This document shows, piece by piece, positions 25,117-38,772 of a stretch of 64,000 nucleotides of DNA. The translations under genes were made by a program, and so were the position numbers. The DNA is from Diadema setosum (taxonomy: Eukaryota; Echinodermata; Echinoidea; Diadematoida; Diadematidae): assembly GCA_033980235.1 (NCBI GenBank), contig CM067062.1, positions 14,921,664 to 14,985,663 on the forward strand, written 5' to 3'. The stretch's first letter is position 1; every line of letters begins with the position of its first letter. The notes beneath the pieces were generated by a model that was given only the letters and a program-made list of their open reading frames with translations, made no database searches and had not been told where the DNA came from.

Positions 25117-28100
25117 TCAGCCTCCGGTGTTCTTGAGGGATGATAAACCAGCTCTCATGATCTCGTCCACCAAGAGGAGGTTGCTGGCGATGACAGTACT
25201 GCAGACAAAGAGACAATAATGATGATAATAGATGCATTAGAAATGGGGGGGGGGGGGGGTGGGCAAGACCATGTGTATTTTACAAGGTTACCCTCATCCT
25301 GTCATATCATACCAATGAAACAACTGATTCTCCAATCAAGATTTGTTTCTCTCTATTTAAAGATTTCCTTTGCAGATCATGGCATGTTTCTTTGTACAGT
25401 ACTCTTTTCTTCCCCTAAACCAAGAATGCATTGATTTCACAGAGAATGTTATGATGTGAATGTGTCCACTGCAATGTACTCAGAAAGGGTAGCTGAGCAG
25501 ATAAATTGTGCCACGACATACACCATTATCAGGCACATTGAAAACAAAATTTAGATAATCATGGGAATGAAAATACATCACAGGCACTGGACAGACAGAA
25601 TCTGCTACTACGGGCAGATATCTTTACAGAAGGTACAGACTCAGAATGTGGTAAAGCTGTCATGCTCACCTTTTCCCGGGTGTAGGTTCATTCAAAGTAA
25701 TATCAGATGGTGCGAGACAGCTTGGAATGGGGGGGGGGGGGGGGAGGGGAGAAAGTGTACACAGGCAGTTTTGAGGCAAACCAAAAGCAAATGACTTAGC
25801 TTGTCCCACACTGTTTCAAGGGGACATAAGTACATCATATATTTTTTTCTTGGCTGTGTTAATGGGACATGTATTTTCTGTTTGAGGAAATCTGCCAGTG
25901 GACATCCAACAATTTCTTGGTAAACTTCTGCTTGTCTGATGCTGAATGCACTGTCAGCATTGAGTCATAAGAAAGGAATAGCCCTGAAGATGGCTTACCA
26001 TGAGTGAAAGATTTGCTTCTTGACACAGTAGTTGTCCCAGATCCCTGCATTTGATGCTACTAGTGCTTCACCTGTTGAATGAATGAAGGAATGAAAGGGA
26101 AAATAAAAAGAGCTCTCGATGCTTGCCATGAAATTGCCTACATACTGAGAATATGATATGCCAAATTACTGCACAGATTCAGATCCATGACAAAGTATGT
26201 TTCATACATTATTCTAGTTGTGGTCTGAAAGGAGGGGGTAAACTTGTCCTGTGAAAAGCCTTTCCCTTTTCCATGACATCCAAAATGCTATGGCAATCCA
26301 AAATGGTTGCATATCAAAATGGAAAGGATGCAGGATATCTCATATGCCATTTGATCTGCACTTTGCCCTATGGAAGGAAGTTTCTGTAGTGAAGCATGCC
26401 ATGTCAGCAATGATCATCAAACAATTCCATGGGAAGCTGCCTACCATGACACATGATTTTATCACATACATTGCAGATGTGTTTTGAGAGTAAAGCATTG
26501 AAAGCTAAGAAGTCTCCTCATTCATAAAGAAACTTGTGTTCAGAAAGAGGAGGAGTTCAGTGTAAATTCACAAGCAAAACTGAAGTACAGTGACAGAATT
26601 AAACTTTGGGAATCATAACTGAGTCTTCCCTGGTAAAGTGTTGTCTGTGTAGCTATGGTTTTGCAGAATCTTTGACATAAATAAGTTTGCTTGTATTCAT
26701 GAGTATGCAAGTACAGAATGACTTCAAAATGAACACTGCTGCCAGCTAGGTGGTCATTACCTGATGAGATATCAACTCCAACTGGCTGACCGGACTCTGC
26801 GTACTCCTCCAACAGCTTGACCATTGTCTCCTGGGGGTCCAGGCCAGAATTCTGGGCCAGCACCTTGGGGATGACCAGCAGGGCCTCGGCGTAGGCCTGG
26901 ACGCCCAGCCTGGCCCGGCCCTTGACCGTCTCCTTGAATTTCTGCAGGGCGTGGTAGATGGCAACCTCCAGGGCACCAGCTCCAGGCACCACACAGCCTG
27001 GAGGACGAAAATCATGGACAACTTAGTCAAAGTATTTGTCTTACAGATTCCCATTCCCTAAAACTCCTACAAATCTCCTTGTCCTCCTGCTCAAGCTGCT
27101 CTATTGTCTCCCCCCCCCCCCCATTTAGATTTAACCTCAAGTGTGCTAAGAATTGAAAGGAGGATGATATTTTCTTCAAGATAATTTCAAAGAATTTACT
27201 CCTTTGCCATGACTAAAATTAATATGTCAACGAGAGTAGAAATGAAGTATTACTGCTCATCACTTTGAGAGGAACTAGTGTATGGGACTGAACAGATGCC
27301 TGGAAAGCTTGTCAATCACAAAGACTTGAGACATGCAGAATTATTCTGCATATGATGCGAGGACAGTCACTGGTCTTCTGGCAAAGGCCATGAGCTCCTT
27401 GATGGAATGATGAGATGCAGAAATTATTGCAAACAAATACAAATATTCATAGACAGAAGCAATTTTTGATGAATGTGATCATCTTTTGCATTGCTTAGTG
27501 CGAAGAGTTCACCCGCTAGTGACACTGTAAGATTTGGGTTAGAGGACATATTGTATATATTCTCCTACTGACACACAAAAGATCAAATGTTGCTCAAAAT
27601 GAAGTGGAGAGAGAACTGGCTGTAAGAGACATGATAGACAGAGCATGCATGTTGATGCATGTTGATGGATTTGACAAGGACAATGATGACTCACCATCAT
27701 CGATGGCATTCTTGACTGCGCGGAGTCCGTCGTGAGTAGCATCCTTGATCTGGGTGAGGGTGTGGCGGTTGGGCCCCTTGATCATGATGGTGACAGACTG
27801 GGGGTTCTTGCACTCCTCAATGAAGGTGTACTTCTCCTCTCCCTGGAATGGTCAAGTCACAGGCACCATGTGACATTTACAGGTCATGTATTCATGTGAG
27901 AGGTCAGTGCACTAATGTATGGACATACACACTTTTTCCCCCAAGGATCCTGAAATGATCTCCGTAATCCATTTATTCAAATAATTACTTATTAATGAAG
28001 TATGATTCCAGCTTGCAGGTATAGGTTGCTACATTTGGCTATACAAATTTTGAAATACGATAATCAAGCCATATGATGTGAAAATCACTTTCACGCAATG

Positions 28101-31100
28101 GCCAAAACATACTTACAATGGAGTCTACACTGTACTTGAGCCACATTGTGTGTGTAAAGGTGCTAAACTGGACATAAGGATAATAACAATGTATGAGAGC
28201 AAAACAATCGACACTTCCATATTGGTGCATAATGCAAAGTCAAATGATGTCCCTCCATTCCAATCCAAATGTGGTTGTTGTTATTTTTTTATCATTCAGT
28301 GTATTGCCCCTTTGCTGTAGATTTTACCAGGACATGTTCATAGACCAGTCCAGCCTCCCCTAGACAGTCTGGTGTCAGGTCATCAAACGAGTTCATTGCC
28401 ATGCCTCCCACAGCCAGAGGGAGCCTGTTTGGAGAGGAGAACAAAACAAGAGTTAGTAGAATGGGACATGAATATTCAAGAGTTAGCACATAATATGAAT
28501 ATTCAAGAGTTAGTAGAAGAGGACATGAATATTCACATGAGACTTTGTGCCTCACTTGAATAGACAGGATACTGCATCTTGGACTTGGCTGACACTTTAC
28601 CTAGTCACATTACACATTTTTACTCTTACACCCTGATAAGATCATAATTTATATTCCCAATTCTATTCAAACTTAAAAACAAAAACAAAAAATGTGTTCC
28701 ATTCCTTATAACACTCATTTCAATGCTTCCAGTGTCTGTGCTTACATAATGATTTTACAGTATCAAGCAACTACACTAGAGTTCTTTTGACATGGTTTCC
28801 CCCACTTATTTTTATTTATTTTTTTAATGAAATGGCCATGATACAAATTCTTCACAACTTAATAACTCAACCGTAGAATTAAATGCTACCACAGTCACTG
28901 TAATTAATGAGAAGTATTAGATACAAGCTGATGATGGAAAGTGGGCAGGTACCCATGTGGGTTTGAAGCACCCTGGACCTTACAAGGCGACGGGAAATAA
29001 ATGTAATATCAGGTTGGTACACACCTCTCCATGTTCCTCCTCTTGGCTCTCCTCAGAGCAACAATGCCTTCCTTGGCCAGCATGTCCAGGGACAAGGGGT
29101 CAATGCCCTTTGGGAAGAAAAACAGAAAGACAGAACTTCTCTCATTATTTATTCATTCATATCTCTTTCTCACTATTCTGTGATTTGACTGAAATCATCT
29201 CTCCCACTCAACACAGATGCAAAATGTAATGACCACTGATGAGGGGTCACTTGGCAGATTAAAATGAAACAGCTGTGGTACTGCATAAACTAATTGCTCA
29301 GAGTCTGTAATGATCATTTATTTCATCTGTGAGGAAAGTTTCCTTCTCACGTAAGGACAGAATTCTTCAGGTTGTTTAATATATCGTCACATACCATGAG
29401 GAAAACAAGGTGTATAGCATGAACACATCTAAATTCATTAAAAACTTTGAAAGCGTCATGCATTCCACGAGTGAATCCAGTGTTGCCCTTTGATATTACA
29501 AAGCATATCCATAAGTACTGTCGTGTTTTGTGCATACTTCATTTCAATTTGACCTGTAATATCCATTTCCAATTCTGGGATAATCCTTTACCATGACAGC
29601 ATTGTTTAAGTGTCTGTTTGTTTGCTTGTTGTTTCTTCTTTCTTTTTATAAAACTGGATCTGCAACATCAAACAGACATGCATGAGCATTAGTTTTGTTT
29701 TTTTCTCTGTGCATTCCATTACCTTTTGGTTGATGACCACAAAGCCCTTCTTGTTACCCTCGCAGACCTTCCGCTTGAGTTCAATGACCTTCTTAACCTT
29801 CTCGTCAGTGAAGGCCCTTTCCGCCTCAACCAGCTTCTCCCGCTCAGCAGCCGACTTGTAGAAGAAGCCTGCATTCACCTCACTGTGGGTACGGGATGTG
29901 GAAACAATGTCACAGATATCAATGTACTGACCTCACACAATTTTCAAAGAACCATCTTTCGATTGCTCATTTCTTTCTCTTTTGTTTGCTTGTTTGTTTG
30001 CTTTTTTTGCTTTAACCAAGCATGGAGGACACAACTGGGAATTTTTTAGGAATGCACTAGAAACTGAAGATCACACAGCATCATGATTTTTTTGTTGTTA
30101 CACATCAAACTTTTGAAATAGTTGAAACCTCTCACGCAGATACACAGTTTGATATAAGAAACAATTTTGCTCATCAACCAACGAAGGTCCACTTCTGCTT
30201 TTATTTGCGTGTGTTTTTGCTTTGTTTCGTGTGTTCATATTGTGTTGGTGCTGTTGTTGTGTTTTTTTTTTTTTTCTGGGGGGGGGGGGGAAGCAGGTTC
30301 TTTTACAAATGAATATCTGACTGACTGACTGAATGTAAGAATGAATAAATGGACGGATCGTTGGATGGATGGATGGATGCCCACCTCTTTTCGTACTCCA
30401 TGGACACGTTGCAGGTAAGGATATAGGCATTCTCGACACGCTTCCTCATGTCCGGGTGCCGTGCCCCGTGATCCATGACCAGGCCCCTGACCAGGGAGGT
30501 GTCCGTTTCGCTGCGGTGCTGCATCTGCATGATCTCCACCATGTGGAGGTCGATGGGCTCCTTGTCCTTGCGAATGGCCAGTACGGCATCGACGACCACC
30601 TTTGGACAAAATTTTGTCAGCCAGTGACAGGAGTTCATGCCATTATCTTTCTCGTCAATTTCATGATCATCGTTAAAATAAAATATTGTTGTTACCATCA
30701 ATCATCAATGCACTTCCAACCCTCAACCCGCTAATACTTACAGCACTACTGATACTACTTTAAGTAGCATTGTTACTTTTCATTGTCCCCAACTTAGCCA
30801 AGTTCATGTTACTGCTGACCCTTTGTTGTTCAGCCATGCACTGGTGTCAGTTCACTTTTTATTGCTGTTTTTTTTTTTTTTTTTTTTTTTAAATTGAGGT
30901 TATTTTGGCTTGAAATCAGCTTTGTAATCACTAACAGTCATGTAATGCATGGATGCATGATTTACTTTTATTTCATTTTCCCAGTATTCTGTCTAGTTTC
31001 ATAATCAAAAGTCGACTCTCTTTTTGAACATTTGTAATGAAAGAATAGCGGAACTTGCTACACTGACTAAAAGATACTTGTACACAGACTTTCATTCACA

Positions 31101-34100
31101 TCTGGTGTACACACTGCCCTCATACATTCAATGACAAACTGTGGTATACATGTACATCTTAGAGCTATGAACCCAGCATTATCGAACTAGGTTAGTGATC
31201 TAAATCTCACAGATTGAAGCTACATGTCTTACAGCAGGCTTAGTCTTGATGCCAACAGAAACGTCTTCAATAACAATTATATTTTACATGGTAGCAGAAG
31301 GATATTCCCTTGGGCCACAATGAAATTATGTTATTGACAAATGATATCATTCTATTCTTCAGCATATCAAAAAACATCAACAAAATTCTCTTGGAGATAA
31401 TAAGGGCAAACCATCTGAATTGCTTGGTCACTGCTACAGGGTGTCGCCTTACCTCGGTCAAGAGGTCAGCCAGCTCGGGGTGGACCTTGGTGCGGAGCGA
31501 GGTGCGCGCCACATTGATGAGGATGTCCCGGTCAATGGTCTGGGACACCTTGATGCCCTCCAGGACCTCCAGGGCCTTCTCCTTGGCAAGCTCAAAGCCC
31601 TCTGTCACGATGCGGGGATGCAGACCCTAACCAGATCAAGACAAAAACAAATTCAAATGTCACACTTGCTACAGTCTATTTCCTCTATAGGTCTGATGTC
31701 ACCCAGAATTATAGAACTGAAAGTATGACCAAAAGACTGAAGATATTCAATTCACCAGTGCCTGTGATGTCAGCTGAAATATGCACACCTTTTCTACAGA
31801 AAACATCCAGCCGTCTCATGAGGATTGTGTATTTCTTGACATTCTTAAATTTACTTTAAAACCACAATCTTTCATGTGCATGACAGTTTCAAGAATTTTG
31901 CAAGGAGCCAAAGCTAACAATAAGTAAAATGCAGATAAAAGTTGTTGTTGTTTTTTTTGTCACACAATGTATTTAATGCCAGTGGTAATCTGCAAAAGTT
32001 TCATGCCGCGAAAATTTCTGGTTCTATAGTATTTTCTTGAACTGCTGCTCTGCCCAATGAAGTCAACTTGGCTATGGTTGTAATCACATACTAGCCACAA
32101 GGAAAAAAAAAACGGTAAGGATGCATCACATTTAGGTTTCTGCTTTCTGAAATGAGTAAGCCTTGGGCAGTAGAACTTGGGAAGGTCAATACTCTTCAAG
32201 TTTACACACATGATGCAGAGATTAACCAATCAGCTTGTCATAGGTATTTTATGCCTTAATTAATACTAGATACATGCCTTCAATTATTCACATTATATGA
32301 ATGGATTTCATTCGAGTATAGGCCTCTTTTACAACCTATTTTGTTTGCACAATACAATAAGCCTTGCTTCCAGCATGACACTATGCAGAAAACAAGTTTA
32401 GAAAGCAAAGGGCAGAAAAAACAACAAAACTTATCAATCGTATAAACTATACCACTCAAACATCTATATATACTTGTAACTCATTACCTAATCATTCATG
32501 TGTTCAGCGACATTTGATTGTGTGACTGTAAATGAAGTATTTATGATGGTACCCTTAGTTTCCTTAGCCTTATCTTCAAAGGGTCAGAATTTATATTGCT
32601 GGTACAAACTGTACATACAAAGCCATAAACACATACTTTACGGATTAACATTTTACTGCCCACTGTATGTATGTTTTGACCACAGGGAGCCAGTAAAAGA
32701 TTGACTGCCTTGTGCAGGGGATAAAAATGAATGAATGAATGAAAGTGTTGACAACAATATCCTGAAAGTGAAAAAAAGAAAAGAAAAGAAGAGATCCTGC
32801 ATAAATGAAAGTAAAGATATCATTACTGAACCACAAATTTTTCCATGCATTTCAATTTCGCGAATTTCAAGAGAACCAAGATTCACAAAATCAAAATGCA
32901 GACGAAAAGTGCTTGTCTACACTATAATACTTCTGATGCCAGCGGCAATCGCAAAATTTTATGCTGCAAATATTTCTAGCTTTATAGTATGTGACTGAAT
33001 ACACAAGGGCAAACTCGTAATATGGGGTCTGACTACTAGATACTTCACGAAAGCACTTTATGCAAGCTAGAAAAGAAAAAATCTGCCTTGTTCATGAGGA
33101 AGTTATTGAACAGACCTGACAATCAAAAGACTAAAGCAAATAAAAACACTCAAATACTTGTATTCATGTCACGGTGGTAGGAAAGCAATATTAAACAAAA
33201 ATGAGTTGAAAACAAATACCTCCTCCCATCTAGCTTGATGGCTCAATCTGTTCGAGTATAGATAATATCACTCATTCCTTCAAGAAACACACTGAACTTA
33301 TGCACCTCCTTAACCACCCATCCCTCCCCCCCCCCCCCCGAAAAAAAGGGGGTCTCTCAGTCTCTCAAGAAAAGGAAAAACAGGAGTTATATTCATGAAA
33401 TCTTCACAGTATATGCACCACTCTTATTCTAAATCTGAAGGGAATTATATTCATGAAATCTTCACAGCATATGCACCACTCTTATTCTTAATCTGCTGCT
33501 ATGGTCCAATTTGCAGGCTATGAGAGCATGGCATACACTGAATGAGATTTAAACCGGTAGGTAGGGAGGGGCATGGTCAGTCCTTACCTCCGAGATGTAG
33601 AGATCCGCCTGCTTGAGGAGCTCTCCAATGATGAGGACGTTGGAGGTAGTTCCATCCCCTGTGATGTCATCCTGGGCAGTGGCCACCTTGGCGATCATGG
33701 AGGCAGTTGGGTGCTGGATTTGCTGGAATTGGAACGAAAGGGAGATATACATTGAATAAGAATGATATGTAGTCATCCATGTCTGGCTAAGTGCCCACTG
33801 ACGAGACACATAAACCTGGAAGAGTGGGGATTCGTGCAATGGGAAGACAGGCCTGATTTGGATGCATTAAAGAATCACTGTAACCAATAAAATGTGCACA
33901 GCTTTTAATATCATCATATCTCTTTGTAGGTACACTTATAGCTGAAGAATCTTGAATGGAGTCAAACATTCAATTGAATTAAATTGGACAGGTTTTTTTA
34001 TTAAAAAATATGTCTCGCAGCCAAAGGCTAAATTGCACATGTGAATGGATGAATTCAGTGCTCTGTACAAACAATAATATAAAGACATGGTATTTAAAAA

Positions 34101-37100
34101 CATTACGGTGGTCAAGCGTATGCTTCCATACACAAATTCGTTGATGGGCAATTGTATTCTAGCAGGCTATGCCAGTCTTGTTTTTTTAATGTACCCCAGT
34201 GGAAAGCGAATCAAGACCCATGCAATTTGACCACCCTGCTCTCCCCACACAACTACAATTTAGTGCCATCTCAACAATTTGCCTTTCATAGAATGAACAT
34301 CGAGAAAAGAAGAGATTTTTTTTTGTTTGTGTTCAAAAGACACAAAGTAGATAGCTTGATGATTCTAAAATCAAACAGTTGCCATGTAAAAGCTCTCTTT
34401 CTGTGAACAGTAGAGTTAAAAAAAAAAAGTTATGCCAAATAAACTTTATCTTAACCTAGCCAATGTCGTCAAAATAAAAAAGATGGACAAAATAGTATGA
34501 GTTGGTCAACCATCTTACCATTTCATGCAGCAGGACATTGCCATCTTTAGTCAGTTTAATGTCACCACTACCAGACACCAACCTGGATTGGAGAAAAAAG
34601 AACGTTCAATGAAAAGTTACAAAAGGAAACAACTACTGTAAACGTGGAAATTTTCGCGGTACATTAATTTTCGCGGATTTCGCGCTACGTTCGGCTAGCG
34701 CGAATTCAAAAACGCGCGAATATATCTTCACAATTTTCTATGCACATTTTGAACGGGATGAATTGTGTGTGCTTCATCGATGATACTGCTATGTAGTACA
34801 ATGTACAGGCATGTTTACGCTACTAGTACTGTGCGAAGAGACGATAGATTGCTGTGTACTGTAGCATGCATGTGTGCACCGCACGCACCGATGCTACATT
34901 CCCCGTGACTACGGTACTAGTCACAGCTGTAATACGTATTTGAGTGCTTGTACTCGCAGTCGAGCTGCTCGCTACGTCGCTTGACGTACGCTGGCATAGC
35001 AAGCTATGTAGCAGAGGCTTTGGATGAAAGAAGTGAATGTGTACTACAGTAAAGTAACCTGCTGCGGAGCGCGAATTTAAGAACCCGCGAATACGTTTTG
35101 GAGCCGCTCAGCGCGAAAAATTAATCGCGCGAAAATATTGACGTTTACAGTATATCTACAAAGAAAGCATTGTGCAGACAGAAAACCTTTCATTCTCAAA
35201 GAGTTGAGTGTGACATTCACACTCTTATAGCAATCATGGAGCTACAACACATGCATTAGATAATCCATGTTGTCAAGTAGATGGCCTGACTGAAAAGGCT
35301 GAGGATTTTCAACATGTATTTACTTTTTTTATATACAGAAATTCACACATGTGAGTTATCATCTAAAAATCTCAGACACATTTGACATGAAAGTCACGAA
35401 AGTTAACATACTGAATGAATGGAAATATTTGAGAAGGAAAAAGACCTTGAAATCATTAAAAGGAACATTGCACACAAATCAAACATTGATTGCACAGGGT
35501 CATGAACTTCTCCCGGCTTTCTGTTATATTCCATGGAGTTATTGCCTTGCATTCCCAATGTTTTAACAGGCAAGTATTGTGGAAATAAACAATCTAAAAG
35601 CTACAGTGTACAAAATAGCTTGTTTACTACATTGGTCGGAATTATCAGTCTCTTGGACCGCTAAGATCCAAGTTATTTGTTGAAACACACAAACTTGGTG
35701 GTGCTCATCTCTACATCTGCAATGAGCTTATAAATGTGTTTGAGAGGTTGATTGAATTTTGATTCATTCACATACGGTCTAACCTGCCTTTAAATCAGTG
35801 GCCACCAGTGTATAGTGGCCACCTGCTGCATACATCCACCTAAAAGAGTTCCCCCCCCAACACAAAAGCCATGTTAAAGACCTTGTCTATAGCAGCCATC
35901 TGTCTATAACAACCACTCTTTTTGTCTCCATTGGGTGGCCACTATAGACAGGTTAAACTGTGTTGTTCTGCTTTTGGAGAAATAACTACCTTCATCTTGT
36001 TTATGTAGCATCCCTGTACAAGTGTTTTTTTAGAAAAAAAGACGGGAAGAGTCGGGTTACTGCAAACCCTACAATGTACTTGTTTGACACAAGTACTGTA
36101 AAAGCGGAAATTTTCAGTTTTGACATTTTCATGCATTTTGCACAACCAGAAACTAGCGTGAAAATAAAAGCACGCAAATATTTTTTGCATGCCATATGTT
36201 CCAGTACTCACTGTCTTGACTCCGCGGAATTAAAAACCCGCGAAACTCTTCTTACTGGGCTGAGCGCAAAAAATTAGTTGCACGAAAATATCCACTTTTA
36301 CAGTATGCTGTACACTGGTTTCACACAGGTATCATCAAACTGCATAATCTTCTGATACAGGTCTAAGTGCAGGTGATGTTAATCTGACAGCATGATATAG
36401 TGTACATAAAGCTGCAGGTTATCATTTCCATCTTCAAAAGAGACCTGTACTACATCAAATGAACAGCATGGTGCCCATTGTATTCAGAATGTCTTACTGT
36501 ATACACAGAGCTGCACACTAACCCATTTTTTTTTTTTTCTATTGGGCCGACCTGTCTGTCTGACCATAAGTACCCATTTTGTCCATTCTTTACTGGCCTA
36601 TTCCTGAAAAAGTTACCGGTCCGACAGTGATATCTTTACTGGTCAGGGACCATGGGGCCAGTGCCAGTGTGCAGCCTTGCTGTACAAATGTATTCCATCA
36701 TAGGACTATACAAATTTTTGTATGTGCCACTATCCACAATGTAACAGCAAGGTCTTTTCCTCCTTAGCACTATCTTTAGCAATCTTGATTGCACATGTGC
36801 TCTGGGGGAATAAGCTTTTCCTTTCAGGCTTGTGTGCACTCAACAGACGGTCTCCAGCTACTCATTAGGGGATCACATAATGTGTACAAAGAGAGATTTA
36901 GACATTTGAGATACGATGATAGAGCTGAAAGGAGAGAAGAACGCAGAAAGTTACTGGTATTTGGGGTTCTCAGATGAAGAAAGCATATAATCAGTGTACA
37001 TCATACAGTATAATATAGTCGGGCCAAGCCCTCCAATATAGAAGAGCTGTATTTCTTATCTGTTGGAGGGTCCTGTTGATTTTTTTTTTTTTAATGTCAA

Positions 37101-38726
37101 CATACAACTCTAGATAAAAGCATACACCAGGAACTTTTCCCCTTGAAAGCACACAGTTACTATCACAGGTATACGAGGCACATTTCTGCATGTACCTGCA
37201 CTCTGGGACATGTCTTAAGACTGACCAACTTGCGTTGCACAGGACTGATACCTGGAATTGTACTCTATTTTGGACACAGGACTTTCAAGGCAGTACTTAC
37301 TACTGTCAGGGAATCTGCCCTTTGGATACAAAATCAACTTGTTTTTTTTTTTTTATCTTCTTTTGTCTTCCTTTCTTTTCTCACTTTCTAAGGCTGCATC
37401 CTGTTTTTGTTACATGAAGGATTTATGTGTTTACAAAAAAAATCCCTTTCAGGAAGGGCATAGAATTTCAGAACATCACTGGCAGCTAAGCTTGCACAAT
37501 CTAAACTGGTGTCCATCGGAATCACTGTGTATCTTAAGCCTACGCAAGGGATCTGTCACACAGAGGCTCGACCAAGATGTTTTCATCGATCAAGTCTGTC
37601 AGACTGCTCGACTTTGAACCCGAGTCTGAGCACGAGTCCGAGTCCAGGTCAGAGCTTGATCCTTCGCCCGTGCCCAAGCCCAAAAAGGAACGAACGAGGA
37701 CGTCTAAATCTGAAAAACCACCACAACCTCTGCCCCTACAACTGCCGATAGTAGAGATCAAGAAGCTCGTAAGTAGTGTAGCTTTTATGGATGCATGCAT
37801 AGAATTTAGCAAGTAGTCAACAGTTTATAAAACATTGGCTCACAATGAGAGTGAATTCGTCCAAGTTTCCAGAGTGCTTCAAATGTTCCATTAGTCTCAC
37901 AAGCTAATTTGTGGAATATGTTACTTATTGTATCTGCAGCTCAGCTCCAATACATGGATGCCTGTGTACTATAGAATCATCATAAACATTTGTGCCATGA
38001 AACTTTCACATACTGTACAGAATGTATAGCCACTGGCATTCAATGCATTGTGTAGACAAACAGTTTCACTCATTTCTTTTGCAAATCTTGGCTTCTTGTG
38101 AAAATTGTGAAAATTTCATGCACATGAACATTTCTGATTTTACAGAACTGTTTTCTGAGGCCACTCACAAACAGCAATTTAAAGTTTTTCTCTCACTTCT
38201 TTACAAAGAAAAATCACTACAATATCAGTTATTCGATACAACTGTTTTAAGTGTTTATTGCACTAAAAATATTCAATATTGTCCTCATTTGTAAGATACA
38301 TCTATGGAAAACTGCAAGCTTGACACCCTGCTACAAACCATCTGTACCTTGGGCAACTACATGTAGTAATCACTGTTAGGCCAGTAATATGAATCCTTGG
38401 ATATTTGTCTACAAAATATCAAGCCTTGCTTTAATGTCTATTTGGGCAAGAAATATCCTTATACAACACTGTAACTCTGTACGACTCACTGTATCTCTTA
38501 TGAAACATAGACCCTACATTGTATAGAAGCAATTCTGACAGTTTCAAACAGCAGCATTTGATACACTATGCTCTCCCTCAAACATTTTCCCCAAATGGAT
38601 GTTTTTACATGATTAATTATTGGTATACACATCAAATTTGCAGTTTGTACTATGACAGTTACTTGCACATTTCTGCCTATTAGTATTCATTACAACAAAT
38701 AAGTTATACCATATGACCCTCCCCCC

Positions 38727-38772
<46 letters not shown>

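Noticed and set aside
37540..37812. Minus-strand Ser/Asp/Gly-rich frame opposite the candidate exon at 37577
   Set aside because: Low-complexity shadow of the plus-strand exon, with no donor at its end.
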